Assembly (NCBI RefSeq): GCF_902167145.1 | Contig: NC_050099.1 | Span: 64,188,942-64,252,941 of the forward strand | Direction of reading: 5' to 3' | From: Zea mays | Taxonomy: Eukaryota; Streptophyta; Magnoliopsida; Poales; Poaceae | Length of the DNA: 64,000 bases | The notes under the pieces: model-generated | Told to the model about the DNA's origin: nothing | Database searches by the model: none | What the model saw: only the letters and a program-made list of their open reading frames with translations | Shown here: positions 24,438 through 34,221 of the stretch, piece after piece | How positions within the stretch are numbered: the first letter of the stretch is position 1 | Layout: the number at the start of each line of letters is the position of its first letter | Program-made: the position numbers and the translations under genes

Positions 24438-25699
24438 TGAAAGGGAAATGTGCCTTTGGGCCATTTCTAAGTATTTTGGTGATTAAGTGCCAACATAAGT
24501 GCTTAAATGTGAATCTATGCCCATGGATGAACAAAGTGCAAATCACAAGTAAAGGTATGTTTCTAAGCCTTAGTACATTGGTTTTGTGTACTAATATATT
24601 TGTCTAAGTGTTAGAAACAGATAGAAGAAGAAAAGGAGAATGTTGGCTGTGTACAGCCAACAGGCTGTTTCGGTCTGGGGCACCGGACTGTCCGGTGGTG
24701 CACCGGACAGTGTCCGGTGCGCCAGGCTACCTCGGGCGAAGAAGCCGCTCTCGGGAATTTGCCGACGGCGTACGGCTAAAATTCACCGGACTGTCCGGTG
24801 TGCACCGGACTGTCCGGTGAGCCAACGGTCGGCCGAGCCAACGGTCGGCCGCGGAATCTGCGCGCGACACGTGGTCTGGCCAACGATCGGAAGGAGGCAC
24901 CGGACTGTCCGGTGTGCACCGGACTGTCCGGTGCGCCAGATCTGCAACGGTCGGCAACGGTCGGCTGCGCTGTTTATGGAAATAAATCGGGCACCGGACA
25001 GTGTCCGGTGTGCACCGGACTGTCCGGTGCGCCCGACGACAGAAGGCAAGGATGGCCTTCCAGATTTGTTCTCAACGGCTCCTAGCTGCCTTGGGGCTAT
25101 AAAAGGGACCTCTAGGCGCATGGAGGAGTACACCAAGCATTCCTACAACATTCCTAAGCACCAAGACATCGATCTCACGCATTCGTTTCATTGTGATAGC
25201 ATATAGAGCTCTTGTGGAGTCGTGAACTCTTTGAGTTGTGTTGCGAGCTCTTGTTGCTGCTTGTGTGCGTGTTGTTGCTCTGATCTTTTGAAGTCTTGTG
25301 TGCGTTGCTCATTCCCACCCTTGCTCTGTGTTTCTTTGTGAACTTCAATTGTAAGGGCGAGAGGCTCCAAGTTGTGGAGATTCCTCGCAAACGGGATTGA
25401 AAAAAAAACAAGCAAAACACCGTGGTATTCAAGTGGGTCTTTGGACCGCTTGAGAGGGGTTGATTGCAACCCTCGTCCGTAGGGACGCCACAACGTGGAG
25501 TAGGCAAGCGTTGGTCTTGGCCGAACCACGGGATAAACCACTGTGTCATCTCTGTGTTTGATCTTTTGTGGTATTGTGTTTTGTTGAGACTTCTCTCTAG
25601 CCACTTGGCAATAATTGTGCTAACACTTAACAAGTTTTTGTGGCTATAAGTTTAAGTTTTACAGGATCACCTATTCACCCCCCCCTCTAGGTGCTCTCA
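24438..25699 (+). repeat. 3' LTR of element C (1262 bp)
   Basis: Copy of 16746-17978 with TATAAAAG at 25098-25105. It is longer by 29 bp: one extra 19-bp palindromic unit near 24784-24805 and one extra 10-bp CAACGGTCGG-type unit near 24945-24965. The final bases read GGTGCTCTCA, versus GGTGATCTCA in the 5' LTR. Confidence 0.92.
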
Positions 25700-25704
25700 A
25701 AAGG
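25700..25704. repeat. Right TSD (AAAGG) of element C
   Basis: Matches 16741-16745. The B LTR resumes at 25705. Confidence 0.9.
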
Positions 25705-26531
25705 ACAAAGGGTTCCAACGGTCAACAGCTCCAAACCCCAATGGGCGCGCTAACGTGGCGCGCACCGGACAGTGAACAGTGACTGTCCAGCGCGCCACCG
25801 GACTGTCCGTTGTGCCCATCGCCAGCAAAAATAGCCAACGACTAGGAAGTGATTGGGGGCTATAAATACCACCCAACCACCTCATTCAAAGCCATCCAAG
25901 TATTCTGAACTTCCCATTCAATACAAGGGCAATAGCATTAACTCCAAGACACAATTCCAAAGATCAAATCTTCTCCAAGTCCCAAAATCAACTCAACCAC
26001 TTAGTGACTTGAGAGAGAGAGAGAGAGTTTGTGTGTTCATTTGCGCTCTTGTTGCTTGGATTGTCTTCTCTCCTTCCCATTCTTATTTCTAAGTGTTTGT
26101 AAAGCTAGCAAGACACACCTAAGTGTGTGGTGCTCCTTGTGGGGTCTTAGTGACCCGTTTGATTAAGGAGAAGGCTCACTCGGTCTAAGTGACCGTTTGA
26201 GAGAGGGAAAGGGTTGAAATAGACCCGACCTTTGTGGCCTCCTCAACGAGGACTAGGTTCTTTGGAACCGAACCTCGGTAAAACAAATCACTGTGTCCAC
26301 TCGTGTTGATTTACATTTGATTTGTTTGCCCTCTTTCCTCTCTCTAAAGTTTCCTTGCCAATATTGATTTGAGTTTGGTCCCAAACATCATCTGCATCAT
26401 TTGAGCAACTCGTGGCAAGGGAAACCATCTTCCGCACTCAGATTTAATTCTAACGCTAACCCCGGCCTTAGTGTGTGTTTAAGTTTATAAATTTCAGGTT
26501 TTGCCTATTCACCCCCTCTAGGCGACTTTCA
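25705..26531 (+). repeat. 3' LTR of element B, right segment
   Basis: Continues the B LTR after element C, with TATAAATA at 25861-25868, a GA-microsatellite near 26010-26027, and the terminus CTCTAGGCGACTTTCA at 26531. Co-linear with the A LTR on the opposite strand. Confidence 0.85.
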
Positions 26532-29145
26532 GAAAGATACAATCTCAGTCCTCCAATCTTCGCTGTGCACCTGTGAGATTGTAAACACTGCTCTCTCCAT
26601 GAGCTCGACCGAAGGTGCTTTTATTGTTTTCAAGAATACCTCCGAAGGTAACGAAAGCCCTTGTGCCGCTGATTTAGCTAACAAATCTGTGTGTTCGTTT
26701 TCTCCTCTTAGGATATTTTTTTACAGAGAAGCCTTCGAAAGAGGCTTCCATCCTTCGGACTGCGTCCAGATATTTCTCTAGCTTTGGGTCCCTTGCTTTA
26801 CTACTCTTGTCAATGTGACCGAAAATAACTTGTGAGTCAGATTTGAGTATTGTACTTCTTATTCCCATTGCCTTAAGCTTTCGAAGCCCCAAGAGAAGGG
26901 CCTCGTACTCTGCAATGTTATTTGCGTAGTTGAAGTCTAACCTTGTTGCATAGCAGGTTTCAATTTTAGATGGTGAAATTAACACGGCAGCTGCTCCTGC
27001 ACCGAAGGTTCCCCATGACCCATCACAAAATACTGTCCAGGCTTCGGCATCGTTTGTTTTCTCTTCATCCTGAGCCCCTGGCATCCAATCAGCAATGAAG
27101 TCTGCCAGCGCTTGGGATTGGATCGAAGATCTATGAACATAATCAATAGTGAATTCATTCAATTCTGCAGTCAATTTTCCAACTCTTCATGTGGTTTCTC
27201 TGTTTCTCATTATATCCTTGAGGGGTTGTGAAGAAGGTACTATGATATGGTATGTTTGGAAGTAATGTCGAAGCTTCCTGGAAGCCATTAGTACAGCATA
27301 TAGTACCTTTTCCAACTCTGTGTAATTTTTCTTTGATGCGCTAAGTACTTCGGAGACGAAGTACACTGGCACTTGTTTTTTTGCCTGGCCATCCTGCTTT
27401 TCTTGCACCAGCGCTACACTAATTGCAGCGTGGGAAGCAACTACATACAACAGCAATGGAATTCTTGACGAAGGTGGGGTTAAGGTTGTTAATTCTATCA
27501 AATACTGCTTCAGTTCTTCGAAGGCTTTTTGCTGAGTTGGTCCCCATTGGAAGACTTCGGCTGACTTCAGCACTTCGAAGAATGGTAAGTTCCTCTCTGC
27601 TGATCTTGAAATAAATCTATTCAATGATGCCAGCCTTCCTGTCAACATCTGAGCACCTTTTCGTGACTTTGGGGGCTCCATCTGAAGTATAGCTTCTATC
27701 TTACTTGGATTGGCTTCAATCCCCTTTGTTGATACCAAACAACCAAGAAATTTTCCCTTCTTCACTCCGAAGACACATTTTTCTGGATTTAGCTTGAGAC
27801 CAGCTCTTCTGAAATTAGCAAATGTCTCTTGTACATCGGCAACATGATGTTCTTGCTTCGTGCTTTTCACTATGATGTCATCGACATACGTCAGAACATT
27901 CCTGCCAATCTGAGAGCTGAGAACTTTGGCACTCATTCTGCTGAAGCTTTTGCCAGCATTCTTGAGCCCCTTAGGCATCCGAACGTAGCGGTAAGTCCCA
28001 TTAGGGGTTATGAAGCTTGTCTTAGGTTCATCCTCCTTCTTCATCCATATTTGATGATAACCTGAATAACAATCCAATAAGCTCATGAGCTCTGAAGTAG
28101 TCATTGCATCCACAAAAGAATCTATTCTTGGCAATGGGAGTTCATCCTTCGGGCATGCCTTATTGAGGTCTGTGAAGTCAATGCACATTCTCCACTTTCC
28201 ATTAGCTTTCTTCACCATCACAGTATTGGCCAACCATTCTGGGTATGTTACTTCTATGATAACACCGGCACTCAGGAGCCTTTTGACTTTGTTTCGTGCA
28301 CCTTCGGCTTTATCATCGGACATTTTCCAAAGCTTCTGCTTTCTTGGCCTGATGGCCGGATCTACATTGAGTGAGTCCTCAATGACATCTCTATTGACAC
28401 CACAAAGATCATTGGCTGACCACGCAAAAACATCATTGTTGTTGAACAGAAATTTCAATAAGGTTTTCTCTTGTTCACTAGACAATTGGGATCCCAACAT
28501 CACCTTCTACTCTATGTCTTCGCATAAAAGTATGGGCTTTGGTTGATCTGCTGAAGCAGCCTTGTCTCTTTTATGTTTATATTGTTGATGAGCTTTGGCT
28601 TCATCTATGTCATGGATGACCTTCGAATCTGTCCAGTTCCCTTCGGCTCTCCTGGCAGCTTCTTGGCTCCCATGCACAGCGATAGGCCCTTGGTAAGAAG
28701 GTATCTTCATGCACAGATATGCTGTGTGAAGTATTGCTTCGAAGGCATTCAGCGCCCCTCGACCAATGATTGCATTGTAGGTATACTCTATATCGACAAT
28801 GTCGAAGACAACCTGCTCTATCTTTGTATTGTGAACATAGCCGAAGGTGATCGACATAGTTATCTTGTCGAGTGCCACAATCTGCCTTCCTCCAAAGCCG
28901 CAGAGGGGGTGTGTTGCGTCATGTATCTTGTCATCCTGCTCTTACATTTGCCTGAAAGCCTTCGCAAAGATGATGTCTGTCGCACTGCCTGTGTCTACTA
29001 GGACATTGTGGACCAGGAACCCCTTGATGACACAACATATAACTATTGCATCATTGTGAGGATAATCCTTGAGCTGAAGATCTTCCTGAGAGAAGGTGAT
29101 TGGTACATGACACCATTTGGACTTGATGAAAGGTCCTTGCATTCC
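26532..29145 (-). pseudogene. pol: pol of element D: protease, reverse transcriptase, RNase H (integrase lost)
   Basis: Read leftwards on the minus strand in one frame. The aspartic protease has LVDTGSATDI near 28990-29000. A linker (28878-28507) contains NAIIGRGALNAFEA. The Ty3 reverse transcriptase (28503-27187) has WRMCIDFTDLN, LLDCYSGYHQI and YVDDIIVKS. RNase H (27174-26674) has FCDGSWG, the EYEALL glutamate and KSDSQV. Stops at 28942-28944, 28507-28509 and 27187-27189 break the frame, and the coding ends near 26674. Then 26532-26673 holds decayed sequence up to the insertion point of element B. The integrase that should follow is absent from the window. Confidence 0.82.
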
Positions 29146-29277
29146 AACATGTTGTACCCTTCTTTATGCTTCCTTCTTCTGCTTCTTATTGGCTGGTTCA
29201 GAACTTGAGCCGCCTGTGATTGGGAGGACCAGCTTCGTAGCCAAAGGTGCCAGAGCTTGGTTGTCTTGCGAAGCCAT
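29146..29277 (-). pseudogene. Remnant of the gag start of element D
   Basis: From ATG at 29277 the minus strand encodes about 37 residues (MASQDNQALAPLATKL...) and then meets a stop near 29170. The next recognisable sequence belongs to the gag-pol linker and protease. The roughly 1.5 kb expected for a Ty3 gag is missing, so D had become a gag-less derivative or lost gag later. Confidence 0.6.
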
Positions 29278-29319
29278 TGTTGCAACCGTGGAAGTGAGTT
29301 CACCGGAGGTGGACGCCAA

Positions 29320-29929
29320 TATTGGTCACTTATTCTCAAATGATGTGAATCAAAAACAAAGCAACACAATCGTTAAAGATTAAGGACCTTCGTCTTCCGA
29401 AGTATTATCCCCACACGGTTATCATGCTCATCAGACGAAGGTCAAGAGTGACATACCATCATTATTTAATATGTGAATAGGAATGCGAAAGAATAAAGAT
29501 TATAACTGCATCTTATTAATTCATTTATATTTGCATTCTATAAAACATAAATGAATATTTAACAATATTAATATTACATTGATACATTCGACTTGCTCAA
29601 AGGCGTGAATGCGAGAGAGTAATTATAATCCAGCTTAAACAGTACGGTGATACTGTTCATCTATTTCTAGGTACGGGACGCAGCCCAGGTAAAATTACAT
29701 ACATGCCCTTGAACATTTGTCTATAAGCAATTTAAACCAGCAAGGTCTATCTAGTCTTTTCCTTCTTTGCTTGATTTGAGCTGAAGCTAGCTTCGTCGTT
29801 CTGCATTTCTGCTTCTTTCCGAGATCTTCGTCTTGAGAACCTTCGGCGGAAGTGAGGCGGACCTCTTGTGGCATTTTATCGAAGGTGTTTATGACTTAAG
29901 GACCTTCAGTGGAGAAGAAGACCCCAACA
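29320..29929 (-). repeat. 5' LTR of element D (610 bp)
   Basis: On the minus strand it begins TGTTGGGGTCTTC at 29929 and ends GACCAATA at 29320, a decayed CCAACA. The TATA region reads CTAGAAATAG near 29663-29672, a one-base change from the left LTR and from E. A primer-binding site starting TTGGCGTCC follows at 29319. Confidence 0.85.
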
Positions 29930-29934
29930 ACTAA
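29930..29934. repeat. Right TSD (ACTAA) of element D
   Basis: Matches 5688-5692. Confidence 0.85.
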
Positions 29935-30547
29935 GAACATTAAGTGCAGTTGACAATGCAATAAATCATCGGTTGGTGACACATTTTTGTCGAGTGAGCT
30001 GCTCCACTCCAATAATTCTAACGCGTGATCATGTTCCGATGACTGTTCTGTACTACAGGGTCTATGGACTTCCAACCAGCTTAGTGAAAACCTGACCTGC
30101 AGTTTTGAATATAAAATAAATTAAGGTTTAATCCATAAACCCATCCGAAATTTCACACAGGTCGCAAAATTGATCGATATGAACTGAGTTTGATAAGCAA
30201 CAATAAACTTTGCGAACAGGGGCACATGCGCATAGCACACCGTAACTTATTTAGTCACCATATTTCATATAATAAGCAGACACACTACCAAGGTAAATAA
30301 TTATATGAATCTCAGATGAATGAGATAGTACAATGCATAGGTCATGGCTTAGTGGCAGACTACTTTTTTTGCTCATAGAGTCAGGCTCAAGGATGCTGGC
30401 AGACAATAATATTAGGTGTCACTAATGTCAAGGTAAATATCTTCTAAGTAAAGTAGATATGTAAATGCTATGGCATCAATCTGCCGCTTTAAATAAAATA
30501 ACAATAATTCAAGAATGTCTTGGTACACATCAATTTTTATGTCCTAC
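29935..30547. other. Unassigned DNA at the left of the gene-fragment island
   Basis: AT-rich single-copy-looking sequence. No gene, LTR or repeat unit was recognised. Parts may be intronic sequence of the kinase gene fragment to the right. Confidence 0.35.
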
Positions 30548-30737
30548 CTGGTTTGAAGAACACGGATAGACCAAAATCGATTGCTTCTATTGACAAATCA
30601 TCTTCTTTATCCAAGTGGAGGAAGTTTTCTGGCTTCAGATCACGGTGCATAACCCCAAGTGAATGGCACATAGCCACAAGGCTAATAATAATTCTTATGA
30701 GCTATGTAGCCCTCTCTTCGCTAGAATGCCCTTTCTC
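30548..30737 (-). pseudogene. Calcium-dependent protein kinase (CDPK) exon fragment
   Basis: On the minus strand a 190-bp exon is bounded by an AG acceptor (30738-30740, ATTTCAG) and a GT donor after CCAG at 30548. It encodes the catalytic loop HRDLKPENF, the intervening segment and [12 protein letters not shown] with the DFG metal-binding motif. The wording [11 protein letters not shown] plus GLSVFFKPG is typical of plant CDPKs. An in-frame TAG lies 12 codons into the exon (near 30702-30704). No further kinase exon was found nearby, so this is an isolated, non-functional piece. Part of a cluster of unrelated gene fragments. Confidence 0.85.
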
Positions 30738-30836
30738 CTGAAATATTTTCAAACAAAGTGTTCAGCAATTGCCAGAATAACCAGGTTCCAAATGCCTGTT
30801 CGAGGTCATGAAATCGTTTGGCAAGTGGAACTGCAC

Positions 30837-31046
30837 TCAGACATGCTGAGTTTTTTTCACAGGCGTCGGAAGCAAAGCAAGTTGTGCATTCACATGACAC
30901 CCTACATGATAATTCTGCAGCTCTTTGGTTCGACCAACATGGAGTTCAAGGCCTTTGGATACAACACACGCACTGATAACTGTTGTGTTATATGATATAC
31001 TTGCTCCCAAGTCTTTAGCATCAGTCTGCATCAATACAAGAATCAA
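30837..31046 (-). pseudogene. Unrecognised exon-like fragment
   Basis: A minus-strand frame of about 60 residues follows a consensus acceptor (TTGATGCAG) near 31027 and runs TDAKDLGASISYN... to a stop at 30837. I do not recognise the family. It does not continue the CDPK exon. It may be another captured fragment or chance. Confidence 0.3.
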
Positions 31047-31462
31047 AATAGAGAGACTAAAAACTAGTCCCTAAAGACCAAACACCCCCTAAAATAAATT
31101 GACAAGCCCGAAAGAGATAAAGCTGCAAAATAGTAAGTGTCAGGTGCCATCTGTCATTGGTCGCTAAATGGTTAAAATGGTTATCTGTAGCCCGTAATAC
31201 TATACAACACTGTTCCGCCTGTCTAAATCTGAACAAACAAATCTCTACTAATCCTTAAGGATACACGGAGGGCGTCCACCACCGAACTGTGCCCCCGCCC
31301 GCGATTTTGGCCACGGCGCGCGTCTTCCCCCGCCCGCGAATCACGCCCGCGCGCGTCGCGCCGCCGGGTATCCCGCCCGCTTCAGGCACCCCTCCCCCGA
31401 CGCGCCGTGATGCCCGCCGTCTGTCAGAGCTCCAAGATGAATCCTTAAGGGAGCAGCGCAGC
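31047..31462. other. Spacer with a MITE-like end and a GC-rich block
   Basis: AAAAACTAGTCCCTAAAGAC and ACCAAACACCCCC near 31057-31092 resemble termini of grass MITEs, without a visible partner. From 31270 the base composition jumps to GC-rich, as in maize 5' gene regions. Open frames there show no known family. Confidence 0.35.
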
Positions 31463-31482
31463 GGGGTGCGATCTCATATGAA
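31463..31482. repeat. 20-bp direct repeat, copy 1
   Basis: GGGGTGCGATCTCATATGAA recurs exactly at 32385-32404. The two copies bracket the DUF789 fragment, and copy 2 abuts the BELL fragment. Confidence 0.8.
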
Positions 31483-31849
31483 ACCAGCTTCGGTTTGCTT
31501 TGCTTCGCTGCGTGTCCTTCTCTTTCCTCCTCCTTCCTCCGGCTCCCTTTCCTCCGCAGCTCGAATAAAGCCCCCTCCTCCTCTTCCAGTCTTCCTCCTC
31601 CGCGCTTCAGTCTTCCCAGCGCCACGATTCCGGTTCTTGCAGAGTAGCGCATAGTGCCAGAGGAATCTGTTGGATTCTCCTGCTGCCGGTTCGGTTCTTT
31701 GGGAGTTGTTGGCGGTGTGCCTTGAGCGATTTGGTGCGCCGCGGATTGTTGTGGGGGTGAGGGTGATAGCAGAGACAAGGGCCTTGTGGAGAGCCGAGGA
31801 GGAGGGAAGGGAAAGGGGGCGCATGGGCGGGTAGTGGCTGGGGTAGGGG

Positions 31850-31921
31850 ATGCCGCCGTCCAACCTGCAGTGCTTCTTGGACTGCACCACCCCCACCGTG
31901 GACACGCACATTCTCCCCAAG
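31850..31921 (+). pseudogene. First exon of a DUF789-family gene (fragment)
   Basis: After a GC- and pyrimidine-rich leader (31483-31849) with the look of a maize 5' UTR, ATG at 31850 opens a 24-codon exon (MPPSNLQCFLDCTTPTVDT...LPK) ending at a GT donor at 31922. The SNL-x-CFL-x-CTTP-x-V pattern with a final LPK resembles the N-terminal signature of plant DUF789 proteins as I remember it. No later exon follows; the sequence turns into BELL homeobox gene instead. Function of DUF789 is unknown. Confidence 0.5.
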
Positions 31922-32384
31922 GTGACGCAATTGCCCCCACCCCCCGTTGCGTTAAGTTCTCGCCTTCGATGTTCTTTCTGCTTTCTGGCCGGGTCTTGCC
32001 ATGGTCTCCGTTGATCTGCGGCGTCCTGGGAGTTCCCGGTTTGTCATTTACTCCTTTCTCTGCACCGCTTTAGTGTGGTAGGGTGGAAAAAGATGTGCTT
32101 TCTTTTACTCGTTATTACGGTTTATCTTTTTTTACTAATGCATCGTTCTGCGTTCGCTGACCTTAAATGCCCATGTCAAATTGCTGGTGACAGTACGCTA
32201 GCACTCTTCTTTTTCCCCCCTTAATTATTTGGAGGATTGTTTGCACGATACTAGCTGGAGAAAGTTACGATGCACGCTGCGGTGATTCCTGCCATCTTGA
32301 ATTCGGTTTCCCTTGTGTCAATTTCGCTTTCGCCTGATCTCCAACTGTTCCATTAATGCTCTTGGGGGTGACGGATCATATGTA
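31922..32384. other. Intron-like sequence after the DUF789 exon
   Basis: T-rich sequence starting with a GT donor, consistent with first-intron sequence carried along with the exon. No acceptor followed by DUF789 coding was seen. Confidence 0.4.
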
Positions 32385-32404
32385 GGGGTGCGATCTCATA
32401 TGAA
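32385..32404. repeat. 20-bp direct repeat, copy 2
   Basis: Exact copy of 31463-31482, directly before the BELL-like coding fragment. Confidence 0.8.
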
Positions 32405-33268
32405 CCTGGAGCAGATTTGTGAAGCATGTTGGAGTTGGACGATGGTTTGCAGATGGACGAGTAACCAGTGCTTGGACAAGATCCAGAGCACGACGACCAG
32501 GTTCAACACCCTGATGCACTCGCCCCCCGGGCGGCGGTGGCATCTGCGCGCCGTTCGCGCACCACGCCGTGTCGGCGATGTACCGCGGGCTGAGGCGGTG
32601 GCTCGCCGGCGAGATCATGGCTACGGCGAGCAGGGCCAGTTGCTGGGGCAAGTCGTCGTCGTCGGTGACGGTGGCCGCGGGCGGCGACGTGGAGCGGAGC
32701 TGGGAGTCGGCCTTCATACAGAAGCACTGGTCGGCGCAGCAGCTGCGGCACACCGAGCAGCAGTGCTGGCGGCCCCAGCGTGGCCTGCCAGAGAAGTCCT
32801 TTGCCGTGCTCAAAGCGTGGATGTTCGAGAACTTCCTACACCCGTAAGTCTGTCCCGCGACGTTGCTGCGCAAATCGTCTATCGACATTGTTGGCCATGA
32901 TCAGAATCGCGCTCTGCTCTGCTCTGCTCAGGTATCCCAAGGACCATGAGAAGGACGTGCTGGCGGCAAGGAGCAGCCTCACCAGGAACCAGACACAGAT
33001 CGAAATCCCACCAGACTCGTTTCAAATTCGATTCTTTTTTGGCGAGATGGGGTAATGATGGATTCAAGTGGTTTTGCGTTTGTACCAGGTTTCGAATTGG
33101 TTCATAAACACGAGGGTTTGTCTGTGGAAGCCGTTGATCGAGGAGATGTACCAGGACCTTAAGAGGAGCTCGGGTGCAGGAGGAGGAGGGCACGGTTCGG
33201 CGATGGAGCCGCAGCAGCTGCACTTGAGCAAGCGTCGAATTTGCGAGCTGGAAGATGGTGGCAAGTGA
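32405..33268 (+). pseudogene. BELL-type homeobox gene fragment (POX/BELL domain and homeodomain)
   Basis: Exon 1 (32405-32843) encodes BELL-domain-like sequence in broken frames, then [28 protein letters not shown] and [10 protein letters not shown], ending at a GT donor (32844). Exon 2 (32932-32992) follows an AG acceptor and encodes YPKDHEKDVLAARSSLTRNQ. The expected donor after it reads AC instead of GT. Exon 3 (33089-33268) encodes [20 protein letters not shown] and ends with TGA at 33266-33268. The homeodomain recognition helix is intact except for a Cys where BELL proteins have Arg in RVRLWKP. Early stops and frameshifts (32400-32570) and the lost splice site make it a pseudogene. BELL proteins are TALE transcription factors that pair with KNOX partners. 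The 5' half of the gene is absent. Confidence 0.85.
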
Positions 33269-33640
33269 ACCATCCAGCTTCATAGTTGCCTGCCGTCGAT
33301 TTACCATTGGCCCTTGTAGTTTCCCTGTGCTACGTTTATGTACATATCATTGCCAACTCCAGCATTTAACATCTGCGCATCTTTTATCCTGGTTGACTGG
33401 CAAGGGCCAAGAGCAGCGGCGGATACTGCTGGATCAGGGTTCTGTATGCTCTATTCATCCGTTCAGCATTCCGATGGTAGTCAATTTCAGCAAAACAAAT
33501 TTTATCTAGGTTCTTAGGGAAAAAATGTATTAACATATACTAGCTAAAATAAAATAAATGCACTATCAATATATCTTTCCTGATAAATTTATAAGCCAGT
33601 TCGATGTTATATATGGTAGCGTATTTTTATAACTTAGTTA
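33269..33640. other. Unassigned DNA after the BELL fragment
   Basis: Probably 3' UTR-like sequence to about 33480, then AT-rich DNA. No gene recognised. Confidence 0.35.
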
Positions 33641-33720
33641 AATTAGAGAAACTTCATTTAGGTAGCAATTAGCAATTAGAGAAACTTAATTTAGGTAGCA
33701 ATTAGAGAAACTTAATTTTT
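33641..33720. repeat. Short tandem repeat of about 30 bp
   Basis: AATTAGAGAAACTTMATTTA followed by GGTAGC recurs about three times. The word TGGTAGCGTAT flanks it at 33614 and 33722. Confidence 0.6.
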
Positions 33721-33733
33721 ATGGTAGCGTATA

Positions 33734-33770
33734 TCTATACTACTCTATACAGGACTTAATGTGGGCACCT
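33734..33770 (+). other. Candidate Helitron 5' terminus
   Basis: TCTATACTACTCTATACAGG follows an A, as expected for an A/T Helitron target, and resembles 5' ends of maize Helitrons as I remember them (TCTATACTACT...). No clear 3' end (hairpin plus CTRR) was located downstream, so the limits are open. Confidence 0.35.
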
Positions 33771-34221
33771 GATGCTACCAGTCTATCATGGCTTTACTCT
33801 CTCCACGCATAGCGTCCGCAAAAAATAGTGCAAAGGGAGCACTCGAACTTACGTCCCTCTACTCGTTAACCACTAGACCACATGTAACTTACTGTTTAAA
33901 AATAAAGAATAATTATATTTGCAGCCTAAGCACCCTCCTCACGCTCTCCCGTCAAATGGCAATTAGTATTTTCGAATTTCAATGCATCTTATCAGAATAT
34001 GTTCACTCCGTAGCAACGTACGGACATTTACCTAGTAAGCACATAAGTTTGGAAGGCAACAGACACAAACAAGTTAAACCATAGTGACCCACTCACCCAC
34101 CCACAATTGACGCCCAAACTTTACTCCAACCTAGCATCAATTGCTAGAATAAACTAAATCAGGATTCCCTGCACATTGCGCGTATGGCGAATTCGGGGGA
34201 CACAACAAACGGTATGCGCAC
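33771..34221. other. DNA between the candidate Helitron end and the L2HGDH fragment
   Basis: No coding region recognised. The part just left of 34222 would be first-intron sequence of the L2HGDH fragment. Confidence 0.3.

Larger units (their letters stand above)
16746..25699 (+). mobile_element. Element C: full-length Ji/Opie-like Sirevirus (Copia), plus strand
   Basis: Both LTRs (16746-17978, 24438-25699), the tRNA-Met primer-binding site, gag, pol and the polypurine tract are present, flanked by a perfect TSD AAAGG. Total length is 8954 bp, as expected for maize Ji/Opie elements of about 9 kb. The LTRs differ by about six substitutions plus 29 bp of repeat-unit length change. At the commonly used grass rate of 1.3e-8 per site per year that is about 0.2 million years. 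Gag is open, but pol has stops and a frameshift, so C is probably not autonomous now. Confidence 0.92.
11747..26531 (+). mobile_element. Element B: Opie/Ji-like Sirevirus (Copia), plus strand, lacking its 5' end
   Basis: This copy keeps the gag C-terminus, pol, the 3' non-coding region and the 3' LTR, which is split by element C (16310-16745 and 25705-26531). Its 5' LTR and most of gag are missing because A inserted at 11746/11747 and a later deletion removed everything to the left. The right TSD candidate is GAAAG (26532-26536); the partner is gone. Confidence 0.85.
5693..29929 (-). mobile_element. Element D: Tat-like Ty3 retrotransposon, minus strand, host of a Copia nest
   Basis: The right LTR (5' LTR on the minus strand) is 29320-29929 and the truncated left LTR is 5693-6104. 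The outer TSD ACTAA is intact. Remaining internal sequence is 26532-29319: a primer-binding site starting TTGGCG beside the 5' LTR, a stub of gag, protease, reverse transcriptase and RNase H. Integrase and everything 3' of it were lost. Copia elements B, A and C fill 6105-26531. About 30 differences over the roughly 412 shared LTR positions (counted by eye, about 7%) make D the oldest element of the nest. Confidence 0.8.

Noticed and set aside
31289..31940. Long GC-rich frames on both strands near 31.3-31.9 kb
   Set aside because: Typical of GC-rich grass 5' UTR and promoter DNA. Only the 24-codon DUF789-like start has a supported reading.
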